Below are positions 45,123-53,605 of a DNA stretch of 64,000 nucleotides, one piece after another (position 1 is the first letter of the stretch; every line of letters begins with the position of its first letter). The stretch lies in assembly GCA_043392685.1 (NCBI GenBank), contig JBHZGM010000009.1, one strand, 5' to 3'. Below the pieces are notes generated by a model. It saw only the letters and a program-made list of their open reading frames with translations. It ran no database searches and was not told where the DNA came from. Both the position numbers and the translations under genes were made by a program. This stretch comes from Metapseudomonas sp043392685. Lineage in GTDB: Bacteria; Pseudomonadota; Gammaproteobacteria; Pseudomonadales; Pseudomonadaceae.

Positions 45123-47717
45123 ATGCCATCGCGTAAATTTGGACTCAATCTGGTGGTCTTCGTGGCGGTTGCTGCGTTGTTCACCGGTATCTGGGCGCTT
45201 TACAACCGTCCGGTCACCGCGCCGGACTGGCCGGAACAGATCTCCGGTTATTCCTTCTCGCCGTTCCGCGCGGACCAGAACCCGCAGCAGAACCGCTACC
45301 CCACCGACGAGCAGATCCGCCAGGACCTCGAACTGCTGAGCAAGCAGACCGACAACATCCGCACCTACTCGGTGGACGGCAGCCTGGCCGACATCCCGCG
45401 CCTGGCCGAGGAATTCGGCCTGCGGGTGACCCTGGGTGTGTGGATCAGCCCGGACGAGGAACGCAACGAGCGCGAGATCGCCAAGGCCATCGAAATCGCC
45501 AACACGTCCCGCAGCGTGGTTCGCGTGGTGGTGGGTAACGAGGCCCTGTTCCGTCGCGAGATCAGCCGCAAGGACCTGGTGGATTACCTGGACCGTGTCC
45601 GCGCCGCGGTGAAGGTGCCGGTGACCACCTCCGAGCAGTGGCACATCTGGCTGAAGTACCCGGAACTGGCCAAGCACGTCGACCTGGTAGCGGCCCACGT
45701 GCTGCCCTACTGGGAATTCGTGCCGATGGAGGATTCCACCGAATTCGTCCTGGAGCGCGCCAAGGACCTGAAGAAGGCCTTCCCGAAGAAGCCGCTGCTG
45801 CTGTCGGAAGTGGGCTGGCCGAGCAACGGCCGCATGCGTGGCGGTGCCGACGCGTCCCAGGCCGACCAGGCCATCTACCTGCGCACCCTGGTCAACGCCC
45901 TCAACGCCAAGGGCTACAACTACTTCGTCATCGAAGCCTTCGACCAGCCGTGGAAGGCCAGCGACGAGGGCTCGGTGGGCGCCTATTGGGGCGTCTACAA
46001 CCTCGACCGCCAGCCCAAGTTCGCCTTCGAAGGCCCGGTGATCGCCATCCCGCAATGGCGCATGCTCGCCGTGGCCTCGGTGGTCCTGGCGCTGCTGGCC
46101 CTGGCCCTGATGCTGATCGACGGTAGCGCCCTGCGCCAGCGCGGCCGCACCTTCCTCACCTTCGTCGCCTTTGCCGGCGGCTCGGCGCTGGTGTGGATCG
46201 CCTACGACTACAGCCAGCAGTACAGCAACTGGTTCAGCCTCACCGTGGGCCTGCTGCTGGGTATCGGCGCCCTGGGCGTGTTCATCGTGCTCCTCACCGA
46301 AGCCCATGAACTGGCCGAGGCGGTCTGGGTGCGCAAGCGCCGCCGTCCGTTCCTGCCGATATTGGCCGACACCGCCTACCGGCCGAAAGTGTCGGTACAC
46401 GTACCCTGCTACAACGAGCCGCCGGAGATGGTCAAACAGACCCTCGACGCCCTGGCCAACCTCGACTATCCGGACTTTGAGGTCCTGATCATCGACAACA
46501 ACACCAAGGACCCGGCCGTCTGGGAACCAGTGCGCGATTACTGCGAGCAGCTGGGCCCGCGCTTCAAGTTCTTCCACGTCGCCCCGCTGGAAGGCTTCAA
46601 GGGCGGCGCGCTGAACTACATCCTGCCGTACACCGCACCGGACGCCGAAGTCGTGGCGGTGATCGACTCCGACTACTGCGTCGACCGCAACTGGCTGAAG
46701 TACATGGTGCCGCACTTCGCCGACCCGGAAATCGCCGTGGTGCAGTCGCCGCAGGACTATCGCGACGGCAACGAGAACACCTTCAAGAAGCTCTGCTACG
46801 CCGAGTACAAGGGCTTCTTCCACATCGGCATGGTCACCCGCAACGACCGCAACGCGATCATCCAGCACGGCACCATGACCATGATCCGCCGCAGCGTGAT
46901 GGACGAGCTGAAGTGGGCCGACTGGACCATCTGCGAAGACGCCGAACTGGGCCTTCGCGTGTTCAAGAGCGGCTACGCGGCAGCCTACGCGCACGAGAGC
47001 TTTGGCCGCGGCCTGATGCCGGACACCTTCATCGACTACAAGAAGCAGCGCTTCCGCTGGGCCTACGGCGCCATCCAGATCATGAAGGGGCATGCCCGCA
47101 GCCTGTTCCTGGGCAAGGACTCCAAGCTCAAGCAGGGCCAACGCTACCACTTCATCGCCGGCTGGCTGCCCTGGGTCGCCGATGGCCTGAACATCTTCTT
47201 CACCATCGGTGCCCTGCTCTGGTCGGCGGCCATGATCATCGTGCCGCAGCGGGTCGACCCGCCGCTGCTGATCTTCGCCATCCCGCCTCTGGCGCTGTTC
47301 TTCTTCAAGGTGGGCAAGATCGTCTTCCTCTACCAGCGCGCGGTGGGGGTCAACCTGAAGGACGCCTTCTGTGCGGCGGTTGCAGGGCTCGCGCTCTCAC
47401 ACACCATCGCCAAGGCGGTGCTCTACGGCTTTTTCACCAAGAGCATCCCGTTCTTCCGCACGCCGAAGATGCGCAGCAACCACGGCCTGATGATGGCCCT
47501 GGCCGAAGCCCGCGAAGAGGTGTTCGTGATGCTCCTCTTGTGGGGCGCGGCCATCGGCATCGCCATCGTACAGGGCATGCCCAGCCCGGACGTGATGTTC
47601 TGGGTGGCCATGCTGCTGGTACAGTCGCTGCCGTACCTGGCGGCGCTGATCATGGCGCTGCTCTCCTCCATGCCCAAGGGCCGGGAAGAGGAGCAGGAAG
47701 AGGTCGCCACCGCCTGA
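45123..47717 (+). CDS. ndvB: GH17-GT2 membrane fusion: periplasmic beta-glucan synthase/transglycosylase, NdvB type
   Basis: The 864-aa protein (ATG at 45123, MPSRKFGLNL) starts with a membrane helix (about 8-26). A periplasmic GH17 domain (about 40-310) keeps both catalytic glutamates (VVVGNE140 and LLLSE229VGWPS). After three membrane helices (about 315-400) comes a family 2 glycosyltransferase (about 415-650) with VIDSDYCVDRNWL, the base motif TICEDAELGL and the QxxRW-like KKQRFRWAYG. More membrane helices follow, then a Glu-rich tail. In P. aeruginosa the ndvB product makes cyclic glucans linked to biofilm tolerance, and GH17 domains of this type act as glucan transferases. No PilZ domain is present. 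Confidence 0.92.
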   Translation: MPSRKFGLNLVVFVAVAALFTGIWALYNRPVTAPDWPEQISGYSFSPFRADQNPQQNRYPTDEQIRQDLELLSKQTDNIRTYSVDGSLADIPRLAEEFGLRVTLGVWISPDEERNEREIAKAIEIANTSRSVVRVVVGNEALFRREISRKDLVDYLDRVRAAVKVPVTTSEQWHIWLKYPELAKHVDLVAAHVLPYWEFVPMEDSTEFVLERAKDLKKAFPKKPLLLSEVGWPSNGRMRGGADASQADQAIYLRTLVNALNAKGYNYFVIEAFDQPWKASDEGSVGAYWGVYNLDRQPKFAFEGPVIAIPQWRMLAVASVVLALLALALMLIDGSALRQRGRTFLTFVAFAGGSALVWIAYDYSQQYSNWFSLTVGLLLGIGALGVFIVLLTEAHELAEAVWVRKRRRPFLPILADTAYRPKVSVHVPCYNEPPEMVKQTLDALANLDYPDFEVLIIDNNTKDPAVWEPVRDYCEQLGPRFKFFHVAPLEGFKGGALNYILPYTAPDAEVVAVIDSDYCVDRNWLKYMVPHFADPEIAVVQSPQDYRDGNENTFKKLCYAEYKGFFHIGMVTRNDRNAIIQHGTMTMIRRSVMDELKWADWTICEDAELGLRVFKSGYAAAYAHESFGRGLMPDTFIDYKKQRFRWAYGAIQIMKGHARSLFLGKDSKLKQGQRYHFIAGWLPWVADGLNIFFTIGALLWSAAMIIVPQRVDPPLLIFAIPPLALFFFKVGKIVFLYQRAVGVNLKDAFCAAVAGLALSHTIAKAVLYGFFTKSIPFFRTPKMRSNHGLMMALAEAREEVFVMLLLWGAAIGIAIVQGMPSPDVMFWVAMLLVQSLPYLAALIMALLSSMPKGREEEQEEVATA

Positions 47718-47736
47718 CAGGCGAGCGAAACCCTCA

Positions 47737-47767
47737 AACGGCGGCCATTGGCCGCCGTTCTTGTTTT
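47737..47767 (+). terminator. intrinsic terminator of ndvB
   Basis: AACGGCGGCC pairs perfectly with GGCCGCCGTT around ATT and is followed by CTTGTTTT. It separates ndvB from dapE. Confidence 0.9.
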
Positions 47768-47820
47768 AAGATATCCGCCTTTTCTTCCCTAGCGTTCCCG
47801 CGCTGCTTTCCGGAGCTCCC

Positions 47821-48963
47821 ATGTCTGCCCTGTCCCCCACCCTCGAACTCGCCTGCGACCTCATTCGCCGCCCCTCGGTCACCCCGGTCGACGAAGGTTG
47901 CCAGGAGTTGATGATGCGCCGTCTGGAGGCCGCGGGCTTCCGCATCGAGCGCATGCGCATCGAGGATGTGGAAAACTTCTGGGCCATCCGTGGCGGCGAG
48001 GGCCCGGTGCTCTGCTTCGCCGGCCATACCGACGTGGTGCCCACCGGTCCGGTGCAGGCCTGGCAGCACCAGCCGTTCGACGCCCTGATCGACGAACAGG
48101 GCATGCTCTGCGGCCGGGGCGCGGCGGACATGAAGGGCAGTCTGGCCGCCATGCTGGTAGCGGTTGAACGCTTCGTCAGCGAACACCCGCAGCACAAGGG
48201 CGCCATCGCCTTCCTCATCACCAGCGACGAAGAAGGCCCGGCGCAACATGGCACCAAGGCCGTGGTGGAGCGGCTGGCCGCCCGTGGCGAGCGCCTGGAC
48301 TGGTGCATCGTCGGCGAGCCCTCCAGCACCTCCTTGGTGGGTGACGTGGTGAAGAACGGCCGTCGCGGCTCCCTCGGCGGCAAGCTGACCGTGCGCGGCG
48401 TGCAAGGCCACGTGGCCTACCCGCACCTGGCGAAGAACCCCATCCACCTGGCCGCACCCGCCTTGGCGGAACTGACCGCCGAGCACTGGGACGACGGCAA
48501 CACCTTCTTCCCGCCGACCAGCTTCCAGGTCTCCAACCTCAACGCCGGCACCGGCGCCACCAATGTGATCCCGGGCGAGCTGGTGGCGGTGTTCAACTTC
48601 CGCTTCTCCACCGAATCCACGGTGGAAGGCCTGCAGCGCCGGGTCGAGGCCATCCTCGACAAGCACGGCCTGGACTACCACCTGGAATGGGCGCTTTCCG
48701 GCCTGCCCTTCCTTACCGAACCGGGCGAGCTGCTGGACGCGGTCGCGGCGAGCATCAAGGCCGTCACCGGCCGTGACACCACGCCGTCCACCAGCGGCGG
48801 CACCTCCGATGGCCGCTTCATCGCCACCATGGGCACCCAGGTGGTCGAACTGGGCCCGGTGAACACCACCATCCACCAGGTGAACGAGCGGGTACTGGCG
48901 AGCGATCTCGACCTGCTGACCGACATCTACCAACAGACCCTGGTCCGCCTGCTCGCCCAATGA
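47821..48963 (+). CDS. dapE: succinyl-diaminopimelate desuccinylase
   Basis: DapE is an M20-family dizinc hydrolase that removes succinate to give LL-diaminopimelate, the step after DapC. It is 380 aa. Metal ligands and catalytic residues are in CFAGHTDVVPTGP (His), GRGAADMKGSLAAML (Asp), ITSDEEGPAQHGT (Glu pair) and the C-terminal GPVNTTIHQVNERV (His). The ATG at 47821 follows the ndvB terminator. The stop overlaps the rlmA start. Confidence 0.97.
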   Translation: MSALSPTLELACDLIRRPSVTPVDEGCQELMMRRLEAAGFRIERMRIEDVENFWAIRGGEGPVLCFAGHTDVVPTGPVQAWQHQPFDALIDEQGMLCGRGAADMKGSLAAMLVAVERFVSEHPQHKGAIAFLITSDEEGPAQHGTKAVVERLAARGERLDWCIVGEPSSTSLVGDVVKNGRRGSLGGKLTVRGVQGHVAYPHLAKNPIHLAAPALAELTAEHWDDGNTFFPPTSFQVSNLNAGTGATNVIPGELVAVFNFRFSTESTVEGLQRRVEAILDKHGLDYHLEWALSGLPFLTEPGELLDAVAASIKAVTGRDTTPSTSGGTSDGRFIATMGTQVVELGPVNTTIHQVNERVLASDLDLLTDIYQQTLVRLLAQ

Positions 48964-49766
48964 AACTCATCTGCCCCCTTTGCCAGGGTGCGCTGAGCGC
49001 CCGTGAACAGAGCCTGGCGTGCCCGGCCAACCACAGCTTCGACCGCGCGCGCCAGGGCTACTACAACCTGCTGCCGGTGCAGCACAAGAAGAGCCGCGAT
49101 CCGGGCGACAACGCCACCATGGTCGAGGCACGCCGGCGCTTCCTCGACGGCGGCCATTACGCCCCACTGGCCAGCCGCCTGGCCGCACTCGCCGCCGCAC
49201 GCGACCCGGAAAGCTGGCTGGATATCGGCTGTGGCGAGGGCTACTACACCGGCCAGCTGGCCATGGCCCTGCCAGCCAGCGATGGCTACGCCCTGGACAT
49301 CTCCCGCGAGGCGGTGAAGCGCGCCTGCCGCCGCGCCCCGCAGTTGCACTGGCTGGTGGCGAGCATGGCTCGGGTTCCCCTGGCCGATGGCAGTTGCGAC
49401 CTGCTCGCCAGCGTCTTCAGCCCGCTGGACTGGCAGGAAGTGCTGCGCCTGCTGGCCCCCGGTGGCGGCCTGCTGCGCATGGGGCCGACCCGCGAGCACC
49501 TGCTGGAGCTGCGCGAGAATCTCTACGATGAAGTCCGCGACTACGACGACGAGAAACACCTGGCGCAGATTCCAGCGGGCATGCGCCTGGCCCACAGCGA
49601 AACGCTGAGCTATCGCCTGCACCTGGCCGACGCCGAGGCGCGCGCGGACCTGCTGGCGATGACCCCGCACGGCTGGCGCGCCAGCGCCGAACGCCGCGCC
49701 GCGGTGGTGGCCGAAGCCTTCGATGTGACGGTGTCCATTCGCTACGATTGGATCGAGAAAATCTAG
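48960..49766 (+). CDS. rlmA: 23S rRNA (guanine-N1)-methyltransferase RlmA
   Basis: RlmA methylates G745 of 23S rRNA. The 268-aa protein has an N-terminal zinc finger (CPLC at residues 4-7 and CPANH at 22-26) and a Rossmann SAM domain (SWLDIGCGEGYYTGQLAMAL, about 82-101). The start overlaps the dapE stop by four bases (ATGA), indicating coupling. Confidence 0.93.
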   Translation: MKLICPLCQGALSAREQSLACPANHSFDRARQGYYNLLPVQHKKSRDPGDNATMVEARRRFLDGGHYAPLASRLAALAAARDPESWLDIGCGEGYYTGQLAMALPASDGYALDISREAVKRACRRAPQLHWLVASMARVPLADGSCDLLASVFSPLDWQEVLRLLAPGGGLLRMGPTREHLLELRENLYDEVRDYDDEKHLAQIPAGMRLAHSETLSYRLHLADAEARADLLAMTPHGWRASAERRAAVVAEAFDVTVSIRYDWIEKI

Positions 49767-49776
49767 GGAGTCCCCC

Positions 49777-50148
49777 ATGCGCCAACCCGATATCGAGATC
49801 TACCTCAAGGACGCCGACCAGGAGGCCGTCACCGCCTGGCTCAACGCGGCGCTGGGTTCCTGCACGCCCTGGCAGCAGAAAGGCCAGACCTTCAAGTGCC
49901 TGGCCGGGGATGTTCCCGTCACCTGGCTGCCCAAGGCCGTTGGCAAGTGGCACAGCCTCTATCTGGAAAGCGACGCTACGCCCTGGGAGGATGATCTGGG
50001 TTGTGCACGCGCAGCCTTTGCGGCCCTGGGCGTGGAAATCCGCTGCGCGCCAGGTGGCTGGCAGGAAACGCAGGGCGAAGAAGACGCCGACCGCTGGATC
50101 AAGGTGAACGCGGAAGGCGAGCAGGAAATCATCTGGCGCACCGACTGA
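49777..50148 (+). CDS. conserved small protein of unknown function
   Basis: A 123-aa acidic cytosolic protein with no signal peptide or membrane segment. It starts 10 bp after rlmA with GGGAG upstream. It is rich in Trp (CTPWQQKG, VTWLPKAVGKWHSLYLE, ATPWEDDLG, GGWQET, RWIKV, IIWRTD). I do not recognise a domain. As I recall, a hypothetical gene sits at the same place between rlmA and a cold-shock gene in P. aeruginosa, so it is likely conserved. Codon use looks like its neighbours. Confidence 0.8.
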   Translation: MRQPDIEIYLKDADQEAVTAWLNAALGSCTPWQQKGQTFKCLAGDVPVTWLPKAVGKWHSLYLESDATPWEDDLGCARAAFAALGVEIRCAPGGWQETQGEEDADRWIKVNAEGEQEIIWRTD

Positions 50149-50192
50149 TCGATCGGCAGCCCGATTGGATTGGGAAACCGCAGACAGCAAAA

Positions 50193-50219
50193 GGCCCGTC
50201 ACTGACGGGCCTCTTGTTT
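50193..50219. terminator. bidirectional terminator between the 123-aa gene and csp
   Basis: GGCCCGTCA and TGACGGGCC form a perfect 9-bp stem flanked by AAAA on the left and TCTTGTTTT on the right. It serves the convergent dapE-rlmA unit and the cold-shock gene. Confidence 0.85.
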
Positions 50220-50225
50220 TGAGTC

Positions 50226-50435
50226 TCAGACCTTGGCGACGTCTTCCGCCTGCAGGCCTTTCTGACCCTGAATCACGGAAAACTCCACCTTCTGGCCTTC
50301 CAGCAGAGAGCGATGACCCTCGCCACGGATAGCACGGTAGTGAACGAACACATCAGGACCGCTTTCGCGCTGAATGAAACCATAGCCCTTGGCGTCATTG
50401 AACCACTTGACGGTTCCGATCTCACGATCAGCCAT
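50226..50435 (-). CDS. cold-shock domain protein (CspA family)
   Basis: This 69-aa single cold-shock domain starts at the ATG at 50435 (MADREIGTVKWFNDAKGYG) with GGAGAG upstream. RNP1 (KGYGFIQ) and RNP2 (DVFVHY) are intact, with the aromatic face typical of single-stranded nucleic acid binding. Such proteins act as RNA chaperones. Whether this paralogue is cold-induced cannot be told from the coding sequence, but its leader has a strong hairpin. Confidence 0.95.
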   Translation of the reverse strand: MADREIGTVKWFNDAKGYGFIQRESGPDVFVHYRAIRGEGHRSLLEGQKVEFSVIQGQKGLQAEDVAKV

Positions 50436-50468
50436 TACTGCTCTCTCCAACTCGCAATTTTATTGTGT

Positions 50469-50486
50469 ACCCCCTTTGCTGGGGGT
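50469..50486 (-). promoter_or_regulatory. hairpin in the csp leader
   Basis: ACCCCC and GGGGGT form a 6-bp stem with a 6-nt loop about 34 bases upstream of the csp ATG. On the minus strand it is followed by the AT-rich ACACAATAAAATTG, so it would stand as an isolated stem before the ribosome-binding site. Cold-shock mRNAs often use leader structure for temperature control; a role here is inference. Confidence 0.5.
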
Positions 50487-50700
50487 TTCGACGGTGCGGC
50501 AAAGACGTTCTTCTTGTTATATCCGACCCCGGCCGAATCAAGCATGGAGCGGGTATTTCGAATGGCGTTCTTTATATGACCGCGACCGGAGTATACGACA
50601 AGAGTTCGCGCTGAAAAGCACTTTTTTATGACCGTGCAGAATGGCCGCGCCATGCGGGCTGGACGCCCTTTTCTGGTTCCCGGACGGGACAAAATGGGGC

Positions 50701-50745
50701 ATGAAGAAAGGCGGAAACGGACCGGCCAAAGTCCGATTTACCGCC
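50701..50745 (-). terminator. terminator of the ABC/Gld-like operon
   Basis: On the minus strand GGCGG...CGGAC pairs with GTCCG...CCGCC (two small bulges), and TTTCTT follows. It lies about 20 bases past the last gene of the operon. Confidence 0.7.
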
Positions 50746-50763
50746 TTGCTTCAATAACTTGCA

Positions 50764-51756
50764 CTACTTTGCGGCAAGTACATCCTCGAGCTTCTTGGCC
50801 AGTGCCTGATATTGGAATGGCTCCAGTCGATAGGCCCAATCCAGTTTGCCGGGCACCTGCTTTTCACCGAACTTCTGCTTATCCTTGAGCACCAGCCAGG
50901 GCTGTTCGCCCTGCCCGTAGACTTCACCGCGCAGCTCGCCCCCGTCGAAAGTGGACAGGCTGAAACTCAGCAGCGGCTTGCCCTTGAACTGCACCTGCGC
51001 CAGGGGGGCGTTGTCGGCGAATTCCAGGCCGGCGAAGAGGGTCGCCATGCCGTTGGCCGCCGCCTCATAGGCCAGTTTCCGGCCCTTGGGCAGTTGCTTG
51101 AGCTTGAGATTCGGCTCCTCGGCGGTATCCCGGTAGACGGTCAGCTGGCTGCCGTTCGGGTAGGTCACCTCGACCTGCCGGACGCTGGCGAAGGGAATCG
51201 CCGCCACCCGGCGGTCCAGCCAGTTGAGTTCGCTCGTCGGCAGCGGCATGGCCTGGTCGACCAGCCAGACCTGGTTGTCGCCATAGAGGCGCACCAGTTG
51301 CCCCTTGCCCTGCTGTGCCGGCTTGCCCACCAGCAGTTCCAGCGGCGCTTCGCTGCCGCGTTCGACCTTGATGCGCGAACCCTGCTCGCCGGCCTCGCCC
51401 TTGTCCGCCAGGCCTACTCGACCGTGCAGTTCGGGGTTGGCGGTCTTGGCTTCCACCTTGCGTGCCTCGGCCAGTGCCCTCAGCAGCGTGGCCACGGGTT
51501 GGCCGGCCGCCGGGTAATCAGCCTTGGCCGGCAGCACCCAGGTGCCATCCTTGCGCGCCAGGCGCACGTCCGGCTGGCCGGGCACCTGCACGTCCAGCGC
51601 CGTCACGCCGTCCAGCCTGCCCTGCAGTTGCGGCAGCAGCAGGTCACGGCTGGCGACGGACTGCGGCTGGGGCCGCGCACTGTCCTGCTTGATGTAGTAG
51701 GCCGCACCCAGCCCGGCAGCCAGCAGGGCGAGAAAGATCAAGCCTTTGCGTCCCAT
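50764..51756 (-). CDS. DUF4340 family protein, last gene of Gld-like ABC operon
   Basis: This 330-aa protein starts at the ATG at 51756 (MGRKGLIFLALLAAGLGAAY) with one N-terminal membrane helix and a periplasmic body. The body resembles DUF4340: repeated beta segments such as TALDVQVPGQPDVRLARKDG, SRIKVERGSEAPLELLVGK and VWLVDQAMPLP. The family commonly follows GldF/GldG-type ABC genes, as it does here (11 bp after the gldG-like gene). The molecular role is unknown; a periplasmic accessory of the exporter is inferred. Confidence 0.85.
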   Translation of the reverse strand: MGRKGLIFLALLAAGLGAAYYIKQDSARPQPQSVASRDLLLPQLQGRLDGVTALDVQVPGQPDVRLARKDGTWVLPAKADYPAAGQPVATLLRALAEARKVEAKTANPELHGRVGLADKGEAGEQGSRIKVERGSEAPLELLVGKPAQQGKGQLVRLYGDNQVWLVDQAMPLPTSELNWLDRRVAAIPFASVRQVEVTYPNGSQLTVYRDTAEEPNLKLKQLPKGRKLAYEAAANGMATLFAGLEFADNAPLAQVQFKGKPLLSFSLSTFDGGELRGEVYGQGEQPWLVLKDKQKFGEKQVPGKLDWAYRLEPFQYQALAKKLEDVLAAK

Positions 51757-51767
51757 ATCGTCCCCCC

Positions 51768-53603
51768 TCAGGCCTTGCGCCGACGACGCCAGAACCACAG
51801 CACCAGCACGCCCAGGGTCAGCACCAGCGGCACCAGGGCGATGTTGACGAACTTCAGGGTGCGCCCCAGGTCCTCGATGCTGGCGTTGAGCTGGAAGCGC
51901 ACGTCGCGCAGTTCCTTGCGGATGCGCAGCTTCTCCTGGATGAACTGCTGCAGCGTCGCCTGCTGTTCCGGGGTCAGTTCCAGCGCCTTGGCCGGGTCCT
52001 GGTTCTGCTGCAGCGACGCCAGTTTCTGCTCGGTGTCGGCCAGACGCTGCTGGAGCACCTGTTCCTGCTCGCGGAACTTCACCTCGGCGTCACGCTGGAG
52101 TTTCTCCACCACGTCGAAGGGACGGCTGAAGCGGCCACGGGAACGCACGCTGATCAGCGCGTCGGAACCGGCCAGGTTGTCCAGGGCATTGATGGCGAAG
52201 CCGGAGTTGTCGGCCCAGGGCTGCGGTACGCGCTGACCGAAGAAGTCCTGCACCTGCACCCACATGCGATCGCTGAGGATGTCGGTATCGGCCACGGCGA
52301 TCACATTGATGTTCTTCGCCGATTTCAGGCCATCCTTGCGGCCCTCGATGCCATCGGGGAACGCCGATTGCGCCGGACCGCTGATGCGCGCCGCCACCGT
52401 ATAGCGCTCGCCGGTGGGTTCGAGTTCGCGGATCAGCTCCTCGGGGTCGGTGAGCATGCCGAAGCGCTGCACGTCGAAGGGCATGGCGTACTCGGAGCTC
52501 TGGATCAGCGGCACGAACTGGGTCTTGGCACCTTCCAGCGGCTTGAGGATGCCCGCAGTGGCCACGGTGATGTTCTCCAGGCCGGCGGTGCTGACGTCGG
52601 ACTGGTCGAGGCTGTGCCTGGGCAGGTTGAGCCAGGCGGCATGGCGCGCCGGCGGCCGGCCCTCGCCAACGTTCACCGACATGGCGTTGGCACCGTCACC
52701 CAGCACCTTGCCCGGCACCATCTGCAAGCCCCAGGCCTTGAACAGGACGTTCAGGTCGGAAGCCTTGTCGCCCCCGGGCTCGCCCGGCATTTCCATGCCG
52801 CTGTCGGCTTCGCTCCACGGATCGACGAAGGCCAGCAGCTTGCCTCCGCGCAGGACGAACTGGTCAATGGCGTACTGCGTCTGCTGCGGCAGGTTCTTCG
52901 GATGCACCAGCAGCAGCACCGAGACCTTTTCCGGAATCTGGTCGATATCGCCCTTCAGGCTCTCGATCTGGAAGAGCTGGCGGATGCCTTCCATCACCAT
53001 CCAGGGCGCGGTCGGCTGGCGGGTCGCCATGTCGAAGCCGCCATTGAGCTTCAGCCCGGAAATCACGCCCACCACCGGGCGTTCCGGCTTGGCCAGGCTC
53101 TGCACCAGGCGGCTGATCTCGTATTCGAGGAACTCTTCCTGATCCAGCGGGAAGAACGGGATGATCTGGGTATCGTCCACGCTGTTGGTACCGGCCAGAC
53201 CGAAGTAGACCTGGTCACCCCCCTGCTGCAGCGGTACCGCCTGCAGGCCGAACTCGGCGGCCTTGTCCTCAGCCTCGGAGAAGGGCTCGGGATCGACGAT
53301 GTGCAGCTTGATCTTGCCGCCAGCAGCCCGCTCGTAGGCTTTCAACATCTCTTCCACGCGTCGCGCGTAGTTGCGCAGCACCACCAGGTCCTTGGCGGTC
53401 TTGTCGGAGTAGAAGAAATACAGGTTGATGGGTTCGTCGATCTCGCCAAGGATCTTCCGTGTCCCGTCGGAGATGGTGTAGAGCTTCTGTTCGGTGAGAT
53501 CGACCCGCGCGTTGGTCAGGGTCAGCCCGGCGAGCATGTTGAACGCCAGGAAAGCCAGGGCGATCAGCAGCAGCCCGGCGCCGGAATACATCAGTCTTTT
53601 CAT
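51768..53603 (-). CDS. GldG-like ABC exporter auxiliary protein
   Basis: The 611-aa protein has an N-terminal membrane helix (about 8-27). A large periplasmic domain of the GldG/ABC-type uncharacterised transport family follows (INLYFFYSDKTAKDLVVLRNY, then VGVISGLKLNGGFD). After it come a coiled coil (about 510-575, EQEQVLQQRLADTEQKLASLQ) and a C-terminal membrane helix (VNIALVPLVLTLGVLVLWFW) with a basic tail. In Flavobacterium GldG works with GldA and GldF, but Pseudomonas does not glide that way and the substrate is unknown. It starts 2 bp after the permease. Confidence 0.87.
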   Translation of the reverse strand: MKRLMYSGAGLLLIALAFLAFNMLAGLTLTNARVDLTEQKLYTISDGTRKILGEIDEPINLYFFYSDKTAKDLVVLRNYARRVEEMLKAYERAAGGKIKLHIVDPEPFSEAEDKAAEFGLQAVPLQQGGDQVYFGLAGTNSVDDTQIIPFFPLDQEEFLEYEISRLVQSLAKPERPVVGVISGLKLNGGFDMATRQPTAPWMVMEGIRQLFQIESLKGDIDQIPEKVSVLLLVHPKNLPQQTQYAIDQFVLRGGKLLAFVDPWSEADSGMEMPGEPGGDKASDLNVLFKAWGLQMVPGKVLGDGANAMSVNVGEGRPPARHAAWLNLPRHSLDQSDVSTAGLENITVATAGILKPLEGAKTQFVPLIQSSEYAMPFDVQRFGMLTDPEELIRELEPTGERYTVAARISGPAQSAFPDGIEGRKDGLKSAKNINVIAVADTDILSDRMWVQVQDFFGQRVPQPWADNSGFAINALDNLAGSDALISVRSRGRFSRPFDVVEKLQRDAEVKFREQEQVLQQRLADTEQKLASLQQNQDPAKALELTPEQQATLQQFIQEKLRIRKELRDVRFQLNASIEDLGRTLKFVNIALVPLVLTLGVLVLWFWRRRRKA

Positions 53604-53605
53604 GT

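Larger units (their letters stand above)
50436..50763. other. 328-bp non-coding gap between the csp gene and the ABC operon
   Basis: It contains the csp leader with a hairpin (50469-50486), AT-rich stretches around 50510-50580 that probably hold the csp promoter, and the terminator of the ABC operon (50701-50745). I see no gene. No clear promoter hexamers could be fixed. Confidence 0.6.

Noticed and set aside
44664..47150. An 828-codon minus-strand frame opposite ndvB and the alcohol dehydrogenase
   Set aside because: It spans two real plus-strand genes and has the composition of a mirror frame.
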